A stretch of 64,000 bases of DNA from Mesostigma viride. Taxonomy: Eukaryota > Streptophyta > Mesostigmatophyceae > Mesostigmatales > Mesostigmataceae. Both the position numbers and the translations under genes were made by a program. Positions within the stretch are counted from its first letter, which is position 1. Every line of letters starts with the position of its first letter. The notes under the pieces were generated by a model, which worked only from the letters and a program-made list of their open reading frames with translations, was not told the origin of the DNA and searched no databases. Below are positions 12,061 through 22,626 of the stretch, piece after piece. Location of the stretch: positions 92,501 through 156,500 of the forward strand of contig RPFO01002248.1 in assembly GCA_009746045.1 (NCBI GenBank), written 5' to 3'.

Positions 12061-12488
12061 GCCCGGTATTGGCGTAAAGCATGCCATTGCTTAATCAATT
12101 GGTTTACAAGTAGACTGCACGTGTCATTAATTGATTATTTCAGGGCCCTGATTGACACGATATTGCGCCGGTCGCGGGCCGTGATGCGCGTTTTCCCTAC
12201 CGGAGAAGGCTTGGTAACCTCCACTCCCTGACGCACAGACCAGGTGAATACCGATGTGGGCCCTGCGGGCGGGCTTAGGATTGGCCAACCAGGTAGACAC
12301 CTCCTCCTATGCATGGCAGGGTCCCTTTGTCCCGTCGCAACCCACTGGCAAACTTGCGCGCGCCCCGCACCGACGCAGCGCGACCCGGACCTATGACACA
12401 ATTGCTTGAGAATGCGCAGGGCTTCTGGGATTATCTGTACTCCGCGCCCACATGATAGACTTGAGGAGAACTGGGCTGCCCTCCGCGA
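12061..12488. other. Probable decayed LINE-derived spacer
   Basis: GC-rich sequence sharing words such as CAACCAGGTAGACACCTCC with the LINE fragment to its left. There is no intact frame. Confidence 0.35.
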
Positions 12489-12551
12489 TAATTAATTAAT
12501 TAATTAATTAATTAATTAATTAATTAATTAATTAATTAATTAATTAATTAA
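12489..12551. repeat. (TTAA)n microsatellite, LINE tail
   Basis: About 60 bp of uninterrupted TTAA repeat directly abutting the CTCGTGCTCCCGTTGGGGAG motif, the antisense of a LINE 3' end. Confidence 0.9.
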
Positions 12552-12868
12552 CCTCGTGCTCCCGTTGGGGAGTAACGGAGCACCGAAGTGCTTTTAATCC
12601 CTGTATGTGCACAACAGGAAGAAAGGGCAGAGACCCCCTTTCTCCTTCATGCCTAACTGGCATGCCACAGCAGCAATCGGACACGATATAAACGATCCGG
12701 CAAGGTCTGTGGGTGCAATAAGACCCGCGTGAACATATCAAAACAAGGAGCGTGGGCAAGGAAGCTAAGCACACGATCTGCACTTTCACTCGTGACTGGC
12801 GACGCAATCGACACTTCAAATGACACGTGTAAAGGGTTGTCATAGGCTGCGGCATCTGTGCCGTAAGA
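12552..12868 (-). mobile_element. Short LINE 3' end fragment
   Basis: Recognised only by its terminal motif next to the TTAA tail. The remainder has no clear coding content. Confidence 0.45.
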
Positions 12869-13420
12869 GGTAAAAAAATTCAAATTAAATTATAACATGC
12901 CTCCGTTGGGAGATCATGTAGCACATATTCCATGATGGATGGGTGGGGTGGAGGAAGCCGCGTAATCGAACTAACCTAACTCTACTAAGCTATCTAGTAG
13001 TCTAGAAAATCCTATTACTACACTACTCATCAAAACGCCTCCTCCTCTTGGGGGGAGGTGGCTTGCCCACAGGGTTGGGCGTGTGAGCCTTGACAATCTT
13101 CTGCCACCGCGTCTTGTCCTGCATGGCAGTCCAAAGACGGGAGAGAGAGTGGATGCGTGCCATCCGCACGGTTCTCAAACTGGGCTGGGACCACTAGGTG
13201 GTCCAGCAACATCTGGATGTAGTTCCTGACAGGTTTCCCTACCCTTTTGGGATTGCCCTTGGAATGCCGTAAGAGGTAGCCATATTGAAATCCTGCCAGA
13301 AACACAATCCCGCCTCCCCTCTAGCCTGGGCTCCACCACGCCCTTAATTCCTAATTCCTGGACAACCCACATAACCTTATCCACGACTTGTCTCAACCAA
13401 GTCCTGACTGTGCGTCACGC
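12869..13420 (-). mobile_element. LINE 3' end fragment, second family member
   Basis: Minus-strand frames encode a KRVGKPVRNYIQMLLDHL block followed by a MQDKTRWQKIV block and a PVGKPPPPKRRRRFDE end with stop, the usual extreme C-terminus of LINE reverse transcriptases. The 3' UTR matches the copy at 6603-6890 over about 200 bases. Confidence 0.7.
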
Positions 13421-14331
13421 CTATATAATGCCTGAGCGCCCACGCTATTCCAAGTAGCCTAACCAGCGCATCTCAGTGTCCCAATAACTACTGGTGTGCT
13501 GATTCTGTCGGACGCAACTCCATGCGTAACTCACGCACTGGTAGCGTCCGTCCCTACGCTGACTGCTTCCGATGTGGTCTGTTGCTATCAACAAGACCTA
13601 TACTGCAATAATGCCATTCCAACCCTTGTCACCCGTATAGTGACCTGTCGCATAGCTATTGCCTGCACCAAGATGAAATTAAGTGCGTGCTTAGCTTACC
13701 GACCTCCACGCATAGCATCGCTATCTGAAACGAATTGCTTCACAGCAATTCATGCATTGCGTCCTTTGGCAAGGCATACCCCGAGCCTGGCTAGGGTGTG
13801 TTACGACACGAACATTCACAATACAAAAGAGTACCCGGTGCCCTTGGCCCAATATATGGTATCTTGTTGATCGTCGACTTGCATTGGAACCGTTAATATC
13901 CGGAGGTAATTCCACAGCCCCCTGACGTTCAAACTGCTTCAGCGCTGTCTCCGTAAGTGTTTCCCACACCAGTTTTCTGTATAATGCGCAAGCATTCTTG
14001 GCTACCGTATCCATGCATGGCAGCACCCGAGCGACCCGCCATCGCTATAATTTATCCTCGCTGTGTGCAGATGATCTAGCTAGCTCACGGACGTGACATA
14101 GCCAGGACGTAGCATGATGGCTGGCTGTACAAAGGCTACTAAGCTAAGGCTATAGTAGGGCTGGTTGTGCACCGTACGTTAGCGGTGAACGTGACTAGTC
14201 ACTAGGTAAGTGGTGGCAAGGCTATTAAGGCAAATATTCTAGGGATGGCTGCCATATGGCGGTAGTGACTACCAATGATTAGCTAGGGCAATTCTAGCCC
14301 GCAGGGGGCGTCCACATCTTGTGGTTGATCA
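13421..14331. other. Spacer without recognised gene
   Basis: Several short frames up to 124 codons on both strands, with no motif, bias or similarity I can support. Confidence 0.4.
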
Positions 14332-14871
14332 TCAGGTCCCCGCCCCTCCAGTACACCTTGGGCTTAATTCTGGGGGTCCTGCTTGTGGCGGAGGTATTCC
14401 GGAATCCGGCCACAGGTCGCGTCGCTGCTGCTGCTGAGCGGGGGTCAGGTCGTCGTCCAGTGTCCAGGTGAGGTCGTGGAACCTCTTGCGACGAGAAAGG
14501 AACCGCTGCTTGTCCTCATGCAGGGGAGGGGATCGAAGGTGAGCAGGACTGCATGGTGGGGGAGCAGCCTTGTCCCGTAATTGGGGAAGCCGGTGGCACC
14601 CACGCAGTTCTACCTCACCTACCAGGCCCATGAGGGTATGGAGCTGGTCCTTGAGCTCGTCGGCAAGGGTGGTTGACGTCTCACCTGGCTTCTGGGAGAA
14701 GCGACGCAGCACCACTTGGCACTCACGGCGAGCGTGGTCAGTGGCCTCCCGTTGTTTTGCCTGGCGAAGGTCTTCAAGCTCCTGGAGTTTCGTAGCAATG
14801 GCGTCAATGGTCGAGGCGGTCACTGACCGCAGCAGGTCCGCGTAGGATCGAGTGCGGCGAGAGGCTATCAT
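14332..14871 (-). CDS. Hypothetical coiled-coil protein, possibly LINE ORF1-derived
   Basis: A frame of 179 codons starting at ATG 14871. The N-terminus has an RTRSYADLL motif of the kind seen near the start of many LINE ORF1 proteins. An alanine/glutamate/glutamine-rich heptad region (residues about 20-95) should form a coiled coil. The rest is proline- and arginine-rich. Numerous LINE 3' ends nearby make a retroposon origin plausible. I cannot assign a function. Confidence 0.4.
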   Translation of the reverse strand: MIASRRTRSYADLLRSVTASTIDAIATKLQELEDLRQAKQREATDHARRECQVVLRRFSQKPGETSTTLADELKDQLHTLMGLVGEVELRGCHRLPQLRDKAAPPPCSPAHLRSPPLHEDKQRFLSRRKRFHDLTWTLDDDLTPAQQQQRRDLWPDSGIPPPQAGPPELSPRCTGGAGT

Positions 14872-15089
14872 CTGCCGGCCGAGTGCCCCAGGGCTGGGCT
14901 GCGCAACCTTCCTGTGACAGGGGCATGCTCCTCAGTTTTCTCCCCACGGGCCCCGCGGCCCATTGGTAGAATGCAGGGTAGAAGTCCTCAGGTGGAGGTT
15001 ATTCGGCCCCTGAGGATAGCCGCGCTACACTACCGCCTCGTCTGCCATTAATAATACAGTAGAGGACAGCTCAGATGAGGATTATACCC

Positions 15090-15162
15090 CCCTCTATAGT
15101 GACCATATTAATTAGTAATGTTGAACTCGTGCTCCCGTTGGGGAGTCACGGAGCATTAACCC
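15090..15162 (-). mobile_element. LINE 3' terminus next to the GATG tract
   Basis: Carries CTCGTGCTCCCGTTGGGGAG and GTCACGGAGCAT, the same terminal module as at 11330 and 12551, preceded by an AT-rich tail remnant. Confidence 0.6.
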
Positions 15163-15903
15163 CGATGGATGGATGGATGGATGAATGGATGGATGGATGG
15201 ATGGATGGATGGATGGATGGATGGATGGATGGATGGATGGATGGATGGATGGATGGATGGATGGATGGATGGATGGATGGATGGATGGATGGATGGATGG
15301 ATGGATGGATGGATGGATGGATGGATGGATGGATGGATGGATGGATGGATGGATGGATGGATGGATGGATGGATGGATGGATGGATGGATGGATGGATGG
15401 ATGGATGGATGGATGGATGGATGGATGGATGGATGGATGGATGGATGGATGGATGGATGGATGGATGGATGGATGGATGGATGGATGGATGGATGGATGG
15501 ATGGATGGATGGATGGATGGATGGATGGATGGATGGATGGATGGATGGATGGATGGATGGATGGATGGATGGATGGATGGATGGATGGATGGATGGATGG
15601 ATGGATGGATGGATGGATGGATGGATGGATGGATGGATGGATGGATGGATGGATGGATGGATGGATGGATGGATGGATGGATGGATGGATGGATGGATGG
15701 ATGGATGGATGGATGGATGGATGGATGGATGGATGGATGGATGGATGGATGGATGGATGGATGGATGGATGGATGGATGGATGGATGGATGGATGGATGG
15801 ATGGATGGATGGATGGATGGATGGATGGATGGATGGATGGATGGATGGATGGATGGATGGATGGATGGATGGATGGATGGATGGATGGATGGACGGATGG
15901 ATG
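15163..15903. repeat. Giant (GATG)n microsatellite
   Basis: About 740 bp of tetranucleotide repeat with only one interruption near each end (GATGAATGG at 15181, GACGG at 15891). It is stop-free in the forward frames and in the reverse frame, so long frames across it are artefacts. Confidence 0.98.
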
Positions 15904-16267
15904 GTTTTACATCCGGCGGACTGCCGGCTGCGAACGACCTACACCTGATCCACGACTGCATGTCGTGGACGGTGGTCGGCTGAGCTAATCAGAACTCGTA
16001 TCCCTGGAACAGAATACTCATACAAATATCACGCCGTTCTGCATATTCGGATATTGACATGTAGCTTTTATCGACCAGAACCAGAATCAATGTTAAATCC
16101 TAGTCCGAGGGCGTTGCCCCCTCGGAAAGTAGACGTGAGTCGCTTTATGCCATTAATTGCAATTAAACCGAGAGAGGATAGGTAAATAAAACACCAACAC
16201 CTGTAATATGCCCGCCGTCGTGCACCGTTGGAAGACGATGCACAACGTGAGCATGCATGATGCATAG
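15904..16267. other. Left flank of element A, probably part of LTR of element E
   Basis: No gene. It contains a CCGAGGGCG/CGCCCTCGG-like hairpin region at about 16100. By inference part of it is the first portion of the older LTR that element A split; the other portion is at 42236-42681. Confidence 0.35.
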
Positions 16268-16272
16268 TGTTA

Positions 16273-16844
16273 TGTTACGTCGCGTAACAATTCGTTGTAG
16301 TTACGGACGTAAATTAGGTCCTTGGCCTCGGTTGTTCTTAGGTTTACGTGTAGTTCTAGCTGGGACATGATTGTCCTCGTAACAGTACTGTGGTATATTG
16401 GGTGCCTTTGGGCGCCGCGCCGCATACTTTATTAGTGGTCCTTATCCTTCGGTAGAATGTAGTGGTCCGGCGTGCATCCGTGCACCCGCCTGTGTTTCTG
16501 TGTTTCGGCAGGCGAGGGCCAGGTCGGCCCGAGCCTGTTGGACCGTTGGTGACCATTTATGCACGTTCCACTCCTTGTGTGGTCACTCGGCGTGTGTTAA
16601 ATGAATTAACACATATTAGCTTGGGTCACGGCAGTTTAGTTGTGTTTCCTTCCTCTATTCCTGGAGTAAACGGGTTTGGTTAAATGGCTTATGGCGTATT
16701 ACAGTAGTACATATGTAAATGCATTGAGATCTGGATCGTCTCGTTCGTCTTTCGCTAGGGGTTTAACTAGAGGCGGCCTTACTAGCCTAGGTAGCATCAG
16801 AAGAGGTAGAGGTAGAGGTGGCGGCCGAGGCTTGCGGCGTAACA
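16273..16844 (+). repeat. 5' LTR of element A
   Basis: Starts TGTTACGTCGCG and ends GCGGCGTAACA. The next bases, ATGGACTCGGAGG, are the likely primer-binding region (shared TCGGAGG with B and C). Confidence 0.95.
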
Positions 16845-17376
16845 ATGGACTCGGAGGTAGTTTAGATAGAGAGCGAGACGACGATCCTTTGCAACATACG
16901 TCATTGAATCAACCCTTCCGCGGCTGGGAAAATGAAGACGACACCTACTTGACAGGTAATGGGCGGGTCGCCTGCGAGCTGGGGGGGTAGTGCTACCCGA
17001 TTCGGGACACGCCTTGCCTAGAAGATAGACCTGCTCGAAGCGGAAAATCCTTTTATAGATAGCTCCTTTTCCTCGTTTTGTTTTCCTGCGACATGTTGCC
17101 TACTGTCGTTGATAGGTGATGGTTTTGGTTCTACGTTAGAGAGACGACTAGCGTCTCGTAGATTACACTTTTTCTGCATTCTTGCCTGCTTTGTATTTAG
17201 ACGACCCATCGCCAGACGCAGAACTCTTGAAACCGGATACTTACGACCACCTGCTGGCGCTGGAAACCTCGTCCCTGCGTGCGTCGTCAATCTGGTTCGG
17301 TTTCAGACACCCGAGATAAGTCGCCTTCTCCTCGTTCTCCTCATTTGACTACTCCAGACCTACCAGGTGCGTTACC

Positions 17377-17769
17377 ATGAGCCAGCGGCGATCTTTTACT
17401 GCTCCTTCCCATTCTTCTAGCGATAATAGTCTAGCTAAATATTACGTAGTGATTACGCCTCAATGGTCCTCCATTTTCCTTTCGTGGTCCGACGCTAGGA
17501 AAATCGTTCAGAATCGTGTACACAACGTAATTAGGTATAAGAAATTTATGTCCTTCGAAGAAGCTCAGCAGTTCCTTATAGATCATAGCCAAACAGATTT
17601 AGGCCTGCATGTACGCCCTATTCCTCATGGTCGTCCTCCTGTAGAAGCTCTAGTCTTTGCTACCCCTCCTTCTTCTCCCCCTAAACGGGCTGCATCTGCA
17701 TCTGCCTCAGATACTCCTCTCACTTTGGAGTTTGGTTCCCTATCCATTACTGTTGTTAAAAAGGATTGA
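17377..17769 (+). CDS. Element A ORF0: viroplasmin / RNase H1 N-terminal-like protein
   Basis: 130 codons, upstream of and in the same frame as gag, separated by a stop. Residues about 20-70 (YYVVITPQWSSIFLSW ... YKKFMSFEEAQQFL) match the pattern of the caulimovirus viroplasmin / eukaryotic RNase H1 N-terminal domain: aromatic-tyrosine strand, S-W turn, KKF, E-A-x-x-F-L helix. In RNase H1 this fold binds RNA-DNA hybrids. The C-terminal LTLEFGSLSITVV segment recurs in B's ORF0 (VTVTFSQLTI). Role in the element is inferred: nucleic-acid binding. Confidence 0.7.
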   Translation: MSQRRSFTAPSHSSSDNSLAKYYVVITPQWSSIFLSWSDARKIVQNRVHNVIRYKKFMSFEEAQQFLIDHSQTDLGLHVRPIPHGRPPVEALVFATPPSSPPKRAASASASDTPLTLEFGSLSITVVKKD

Positions 17770-17859
17770 TTTTAATTTTGTTCTTGCTTCAGACCTTCAA
17801 GGTTTTTCCTTTTTCCTTTGTTGCTTTCTTCTAGGCCTCCTTCCCACCCTGTGCCATCC

Positions 17860-19227
17860 ATGCCTGCCTCTAACACGGGTCGTACCTCTGCTCCTGTCGG
17901 CCCTTCTGGGCGCCCTAGTGCAGTTCCCTTTTACCCACCTGCTTCCTGGTCCTACCCAGAGACGGCCTTTGAGGCTGCCCAGGTCCCTACCCGTGTGGCT
18001 GATTTAGAAGTCAATAACGATTTCAGTACCATGCCCCTAGATGATAGGAATTATGATCACTTTGCCTACTCCTCTCTTCGTGAGCAATATACTGTTCCCT
18101 TCTCCTATGGGCACCATCCTGAAACGGTGGCTCCCTCTAGGCCCCTACCCAAAACTTTTCCTATCCCTTCCTTCTATCCCGCTTATGTAGCAGTGGAAGA
18201 TAGTGGCCCCATGGGAAAAACTGATTCTTCTAATCCCCCTAAGCCTCCTGCTCTTCCCCTCTTTGCCAACCTTCCTAAGCTGGATGTCAAGTCTTCCCCT
18301 CAACAGTTTTTCACTTTCATTATGTTGCTCACCCAGAACACAGAGTCTTGGCAGAACCACAATAGGTGGCGCCTCTCTGATGCTGTACTAGTTCCTCATT
18401 ATCTTACTACCTGCATTACTCCTGAGCTTGCTAACCTCATCCAGTGTGAGTCTCTTGCCTCTCATGCCTACCCAAACTCTGTAGCAGAATTGTTTAAGCG
18501 TTTAGAGAACCATTTAGTCCCTCCCGATGCAGATTGGCAGGATAGATTAGCCTTTGGTACCTTGCAGCAGGGTACCAAATCCTTCAAAGAATATATGAAA
18601 GAGTTTGATGCCCAGATGGTACGAATTAGGGATTTGTCGGGTGCAGAAGTACGTGCCCGCTTCCTTCAGGGCCTCAGTAGACCCTTATTGCGTGAAGTAA
18701 AGCGCCAGTTCTCTGCCTACCGTTTTACTGACCTGCCCCTCAAGCATGTGCGACAGCATCTTTTACGAGTAGCAGATTTCTTCTCCACGCCTTCTCTTCC
18801 TACCCGTTCCCGTATTAATAATATTAGTCTTACCCCTGAGGAGGAGAACTCCTATGTAGAAGAATTAGATATTTGTGTGACTGACCTTTCAGCTCTGTAT
18901 GTCTCTCATATCACCTGCTATCATTGTAAGGAAGTAGGTCATCTTAAACGTGAGTGCCCCAAGTTCCTTTCGGGTGCTCCCCCTCATCCCGACGCTCGCC
19001 CTCCTCGTACCCCTCAGCGTGCTCCTATTCGTCCCACGTCAGGACGCGTTCCTTCAGCTACCCCTAGTAGGCTGAATGCTGTGCAGACAGGATCCCCAGG
19101 GTTCCCCTATGATAATCAGGCTCCCGCACCCTCTTCAATCCCTCGTGACCCTCCAGCAGTGGCTTTTCCGCCAGGGTCTTCTTCGGGGTTAGTTCCTATG
19201 GATTTGGGGGGGGAGGGGGAACAGTAG
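17860..19227 (+). CDS. gag: Element A Gag
   Basis: Proline/serine-rich N-terminus, a helical capsid-like core (residues about 130-310) and one CCHC zinc knuckle (CYHCKEVGHLKREC, near residue 365) for RNA binding. The ATG at 17860 is preferred; the frame is open from 17818. A pyrimidine tract and TTCTAG at 17833 just upstream resemble a 3' splice site. Gag ends in TAG after a run of eight G (19206-19213), where the pol frame overlaps. Confidence 0.85.
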   Translation: MPASNTGRTSAPVGPSGRPSAVPFYPPASWSYPETAFEAAQVPTRVADLEVNNDFSTMPLDDRNYDHFAYSSLREQYTVPFSYGHHPETVAPSRPLPKTFPIPSFYPAYVAVEDSGPMGKTDSSNPPKPPALPLFANLPKLDVKSSPQQFFTFIMLLTQNTESWQNHNRWRLSDAVLVPHYLTTCITPELANLIQCESLASHAYPNSVAELFKRLENHLVPPDADWQDRLAFGTLQQGTKSFKEYMKEFDAQMVRIRDLSGAEVRARFLQGLSRPLLREVKRQFSAYRFTDLPLKHVRQHLLRVADFFSTPSLPTRSRINNISLTPEEENSYVEELDICVTDLSALYVSHITCYHCKEVGHLKRECPKFLSGAPPHPDARPPRTPQRAPIRPTSGRVPSATPSRLNAVQTGSPGFPYDNQAPAPSSIPRDPPAVAFPPGSSSGLVPMDLGGEGEQ

Positions 19228-19511
19228 GCCTGTCAGCCGGGGGTAACCTGGACAGGTCCTTAGATAGTACCCCAGATAATAATTTTTGCTTGCCTGTTTT
19301 TATAACCTCTGTAGGAGCTGAATCATCCCTACCACTACGTGTGCGTCCTCTTATGTTCTTGAATGGTGGCTTAACCGTCCCTCATACTGTTGTAGACCCC
19401 TTCTTGCATGCTGATGAACTCTTGAATGTCTCTGTGTTAGTGGATAGCGGTGCGGCTAGCTCCTTTGTGAGCGAAGCCCTAGTTAGGCGTTTAGGACTAG
19501 TCCCTACCCCT
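19214..19511 (+). CDS. pol: Element A Pol, protease N-terminal part
   Basis: Reads in the -1 frame relative to gag and holds the retropepsin active-site block VDSGAASSFVSEALVRRLGL. The frame is broken at 19511 by insertion of element C; coding resumes at 22122 in the correct frame once one CCCCT copy is removed. Confidence 0.85.
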
Positions 19512-20110
19512 TGTCAAAAATCCTAATAATGCGTCAACGAATGAGCTCAAATGTTGCGGCACAACTACACTCATTAATACAATAAAAGACGCATGTATAG
19601 AATTTAAGGACCGTGACCGGTGTCCATTGCCAAGCCACAAGGCAACTGGCCCACCATCAGGTAACGTGAAAAGGTGCACGCCGACCTCTTAAACAATGTC
19701 CAATGTCGGCTGCACACATTATCCCTACGTTAACTTAACACATAAAGTGCCTCGACTTGAACAACTGGCACACAAAATCCACTAGGCAATGATGCGAATA
19801 TTCGGCACCAATATTTGACCCCACTATTGCGCGGCGCTAGGAGTTAGCCACCGCCAAATGGCACGAGATACTCACGCCCTACAAGTCGTACCATGCAACC
19901 ACAAGGTAGAGCCGAATTAATCCTAACTTCGGCACCTAATATCTTTGTGCATACTCAACTGTCCGTCATAAGAAAAGTACCGCCGGAAAGAACACGGCAA
20001 GCCCTACTCAGCCCTAATAATATCCTTGGCCAGAAAATACAGAAGATTGGCCACAACATAACATAGGCTGGCAAACGGGCACATCCAGGGTTTATACTAA
20101 AACCCGGACA
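19512..20110 (-). repeat. 3' LTR of element C
   Basis: 99% or more identical to 21518-22116; I see three substitutions (for example GCCTCG/GTCTCG and AACTGG/AACCGG). Confidence 0.95.
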
Positions 20111-21505
20111 CCCCCCTTGCACGTTGCCAGTGCAGGGTCCAATGAACGTCAAGTCCCCCTCAACTAGGGTAGGGCTTGCCGGGTACAACATACCCCAGCA
20201 ACCCCCCCTTACCCGGGAAGCCCCTCCCAAGGAACCATCCAGCAACAATTCACTGGAAAAATGCCATCCTGGTCATAACAACAAAGGTGCTACATGCCTG
20301 TGTCTCTTCCAAAATACATCCAGGCGTCCCTAGAGGTATAAACTGACAGCCCCAGCGTCCCAGGTCTGATGCAGAAACACAGCAATAAGTCACAACAACT
20401 ACACTTGCCAGGAATAGCACACATGGGCAAACACTGCCCCATCAGGCTACCAATAGCCCTAAAATGGACCACCACGGTCCCAAGGCCTCCACGGCCCCAC
20501 GCTGGCACGCCGTCGTGCCAACAAACTCCCGGGAGTGATCAGGTCCCGAGCATGGAAAGTCAACCAAGAACTTCCCCCAGAGCGCTCCCATAACAGGTTG
20601 GACTGATCCCAACCTCCAGACTGGCCAAAACACTAGGCTGCACATGCTAGTTTGCCTCGTCCATTCAAAAACACAGCTGACCACCAAGTTTGCATGCAAA
20701 GCAGGCGCGTACATCCCAAAGTAGGTCAATACAGACCACAGGCCACGTTAGGCCCCACAAATGTCGTCGCGAGCCAGTCTCATGCCACCCCCCCCCTCAA
20801 GAAATAAGTGGGGGCAAATATTTTTGTCAGCTTTAAAATGTCACAAGCTCCCTTGGCTTAGAGCTTCTAAAATAACATGCAGCTCACTGGTACTCCTGAC
20901 CAGCTTCAAAATCAAAAACCCACTGGCATAGCCAGCTTCAAAAGAGAGGCCATGCTGGCACTCCTGGCCAACATCTTCATCGCCAACAAAAAGCCGGTAG
21001 GCAGGCAGTCCTCGTCGACAAAAAATGCTGGAAATTCCGCAGGCTGCGCCACCAAAAATGGCGATAATCCGTTGCGCCGGTCGCTCGCAAAATTCCAGCC
21101 GACGTCCGCTCCGAGCCACATGTTGATGCGCAGGTCACTGGTACAGAAAAAGAGAAAAAAGTCTGCACCCAGCTGGAACCAGAGCCTTGACCTCGCCATG
21201 CGGGGCTCAACGCCAGGCGGCGCCAGCCCACAGCAAACCCGAAACATGAAAGTTCCGCTGGCTTTGACACATATAACAACTCGCCTGCGTGGCTGCGCTG
21301 GCCCAGGCCTGTCGACCCATGAAATTTCTGCCCGTTCCGCCGAACTTCAAATTCAAAATGCTGCGACGTATGAATCCTCACGACATTGCTCACGAAATTA
21401 CGTAACAACGCTGCCGCCATCAATTATATGCGCCGGCAGGGTAAAATGGCTTCATCATGGTCACAAGAATGTCGTTCAAAGTCGTCTCAAAGGTGGGGAA
21501 CTTTC

Positions 21506-21517
21506 CCTCCGATACCA
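21506..21517 (-). promoter_or_regulatory. Primer-binding site of element C
   Basis: Minus strand TGGTATCGGAGG immediately follows the 5' LTR. It resembles the initiator-Met-tRNA type (TGGTATC...), and a tRNA 3' end CCTCCGATACCA would pair with it completely. Confidence 0.65.
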
Positions 21518-22116
21518 TGTCAAAAATCCTAATAATGCGTCAACGAATGAGCTCAAATGTTGCGGCACAACTACACTCATTAATACAATAAAAGACGCAT
21601 GTATAGAATTTAAGGACCGTGACCGGTGTCCATTGCCAAGCCACAAGGCAACTGGCCCACCATCAGGTAACGTGAAAAGGTGCACGCCGACCTCTTAAAC
21701 AATGTCCAATGTCGGCTGCACACATTATCCCTACGTTAACTTAACACATAAAGTGTCTCGACTTGAACAACCGGCACACAAAATCCACTAGGCAATGATG
21801 CGAATATTCGGCACCAATATTTGACCCCACTATTGCGCGGCGCTAGGAGTTAGCCACCGCCAAATGGCACGAGATACTCACGCCCTACAAGTCGTACCAT
21901 GCAACCACAAGGTAGAGCCCAATTAATCCTAACTTCGGCACCTAATATCTTTGTGCATACTCAACTGTCCGTCATAAGAAAAGTACCGCCGGAAAGAACA
22001 CGGCAAGCCCTACTCAGCCCTAATAATATCCTTGGCCAGAAAATACAGAAGATTGGCCACAACATAACATAGGCTGGCAAACGGGCACATCCAGGGTTTA
22101 TACTAAAACCCGGACA
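21518..22116 (-). repeat. 5' LTR of element C
   Basis: Partner of the LTR at 19512-20110, ending in the CCCCT target duplication. Confidence 0.95.
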
Positions 22117-22121
22117 CCCCT

Positions 22122-22621
22122 CACACAAAAACTGTCACTGTCCATTATGCTGACGGTCGCACCAGTCATTCCCCGGGTACGGTGTCCCTTCCCCTGGTCA
22201 TACAAGGACGTACGGTCAACCTGACGGCCACTATAGGCCCTATCACTACAGCTGATGTATTACTAGGATTAGATTGGCACCAAGATAATAAGATTACTAT
22301 TAATTATGATACTATGGTCATTTGGTTTCCAGATAGCTCTTACTGGGTACCGGAACGTCATTATAGATTAGAAAATTTATCCTTGGTAGATATTACTCCT
22401 CCTACACCTGTTGATCCTCCTGTGAGACCTATACCTGAAGTATTAATGTCTAATGACGAATTGCGATCTGAACTAAAGGAATATGGATACCTATTATGTA
22501 TGTTCCTTCAGTTAGAAGTACAAGAGATACCTATCACTAATAATAGTGTGGATATAGATGTAAATACAGTGGATACAATAGGAGTGGGATTTACTGAAAA
22601 TGAAATAGTAAGATACATGGC
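22122..22621 (+). CDS. pol: Element A Pol, protease C-terminal part
   Basis: Resumes the protease after element C with a TVTVHYADGR block, then the retropepsin flap/ILG-type segment (TADVLLGLDW) and a linker toward RT. It is interrupted by element B after the codons for RYMAV; the frame continues at 34251. Confidence 0.85.
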
Positions 22622-22626
22622 TGTGA

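Larger units (their letters stand above)
19512..22116 (-). mobile_element. Element C: non-autonomous LTR retrotransposon
   Basis: Two 599-bp LTRs (TGTC...GACA) flanked by a CCCCT duplication (19507-19511 and 22117-22121) and about 1.4 kb of non-coding interior. On the minus strand a primer-binding site TGGTATCGGAGG follows the 5' LTR and a G-rich polypurine tract (AAGGGGGG) precedes the 3' LTR. That fixes the orientation. No gag or pol is present, so it must be mobilised in trans. Confidence 0.92.

Noticed and set aside
15075-15988. Open frames of 260-300 codons on both strands
   Set aside because: They are translations of (GATG)n, which has no stops in these frames.
20877-21698. 273-codon frame in element C
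   Set aside because: It runs from the interior into the LTR, shows no domain, and the LTR part is duplicated; chance frame in a non-autonomous element.
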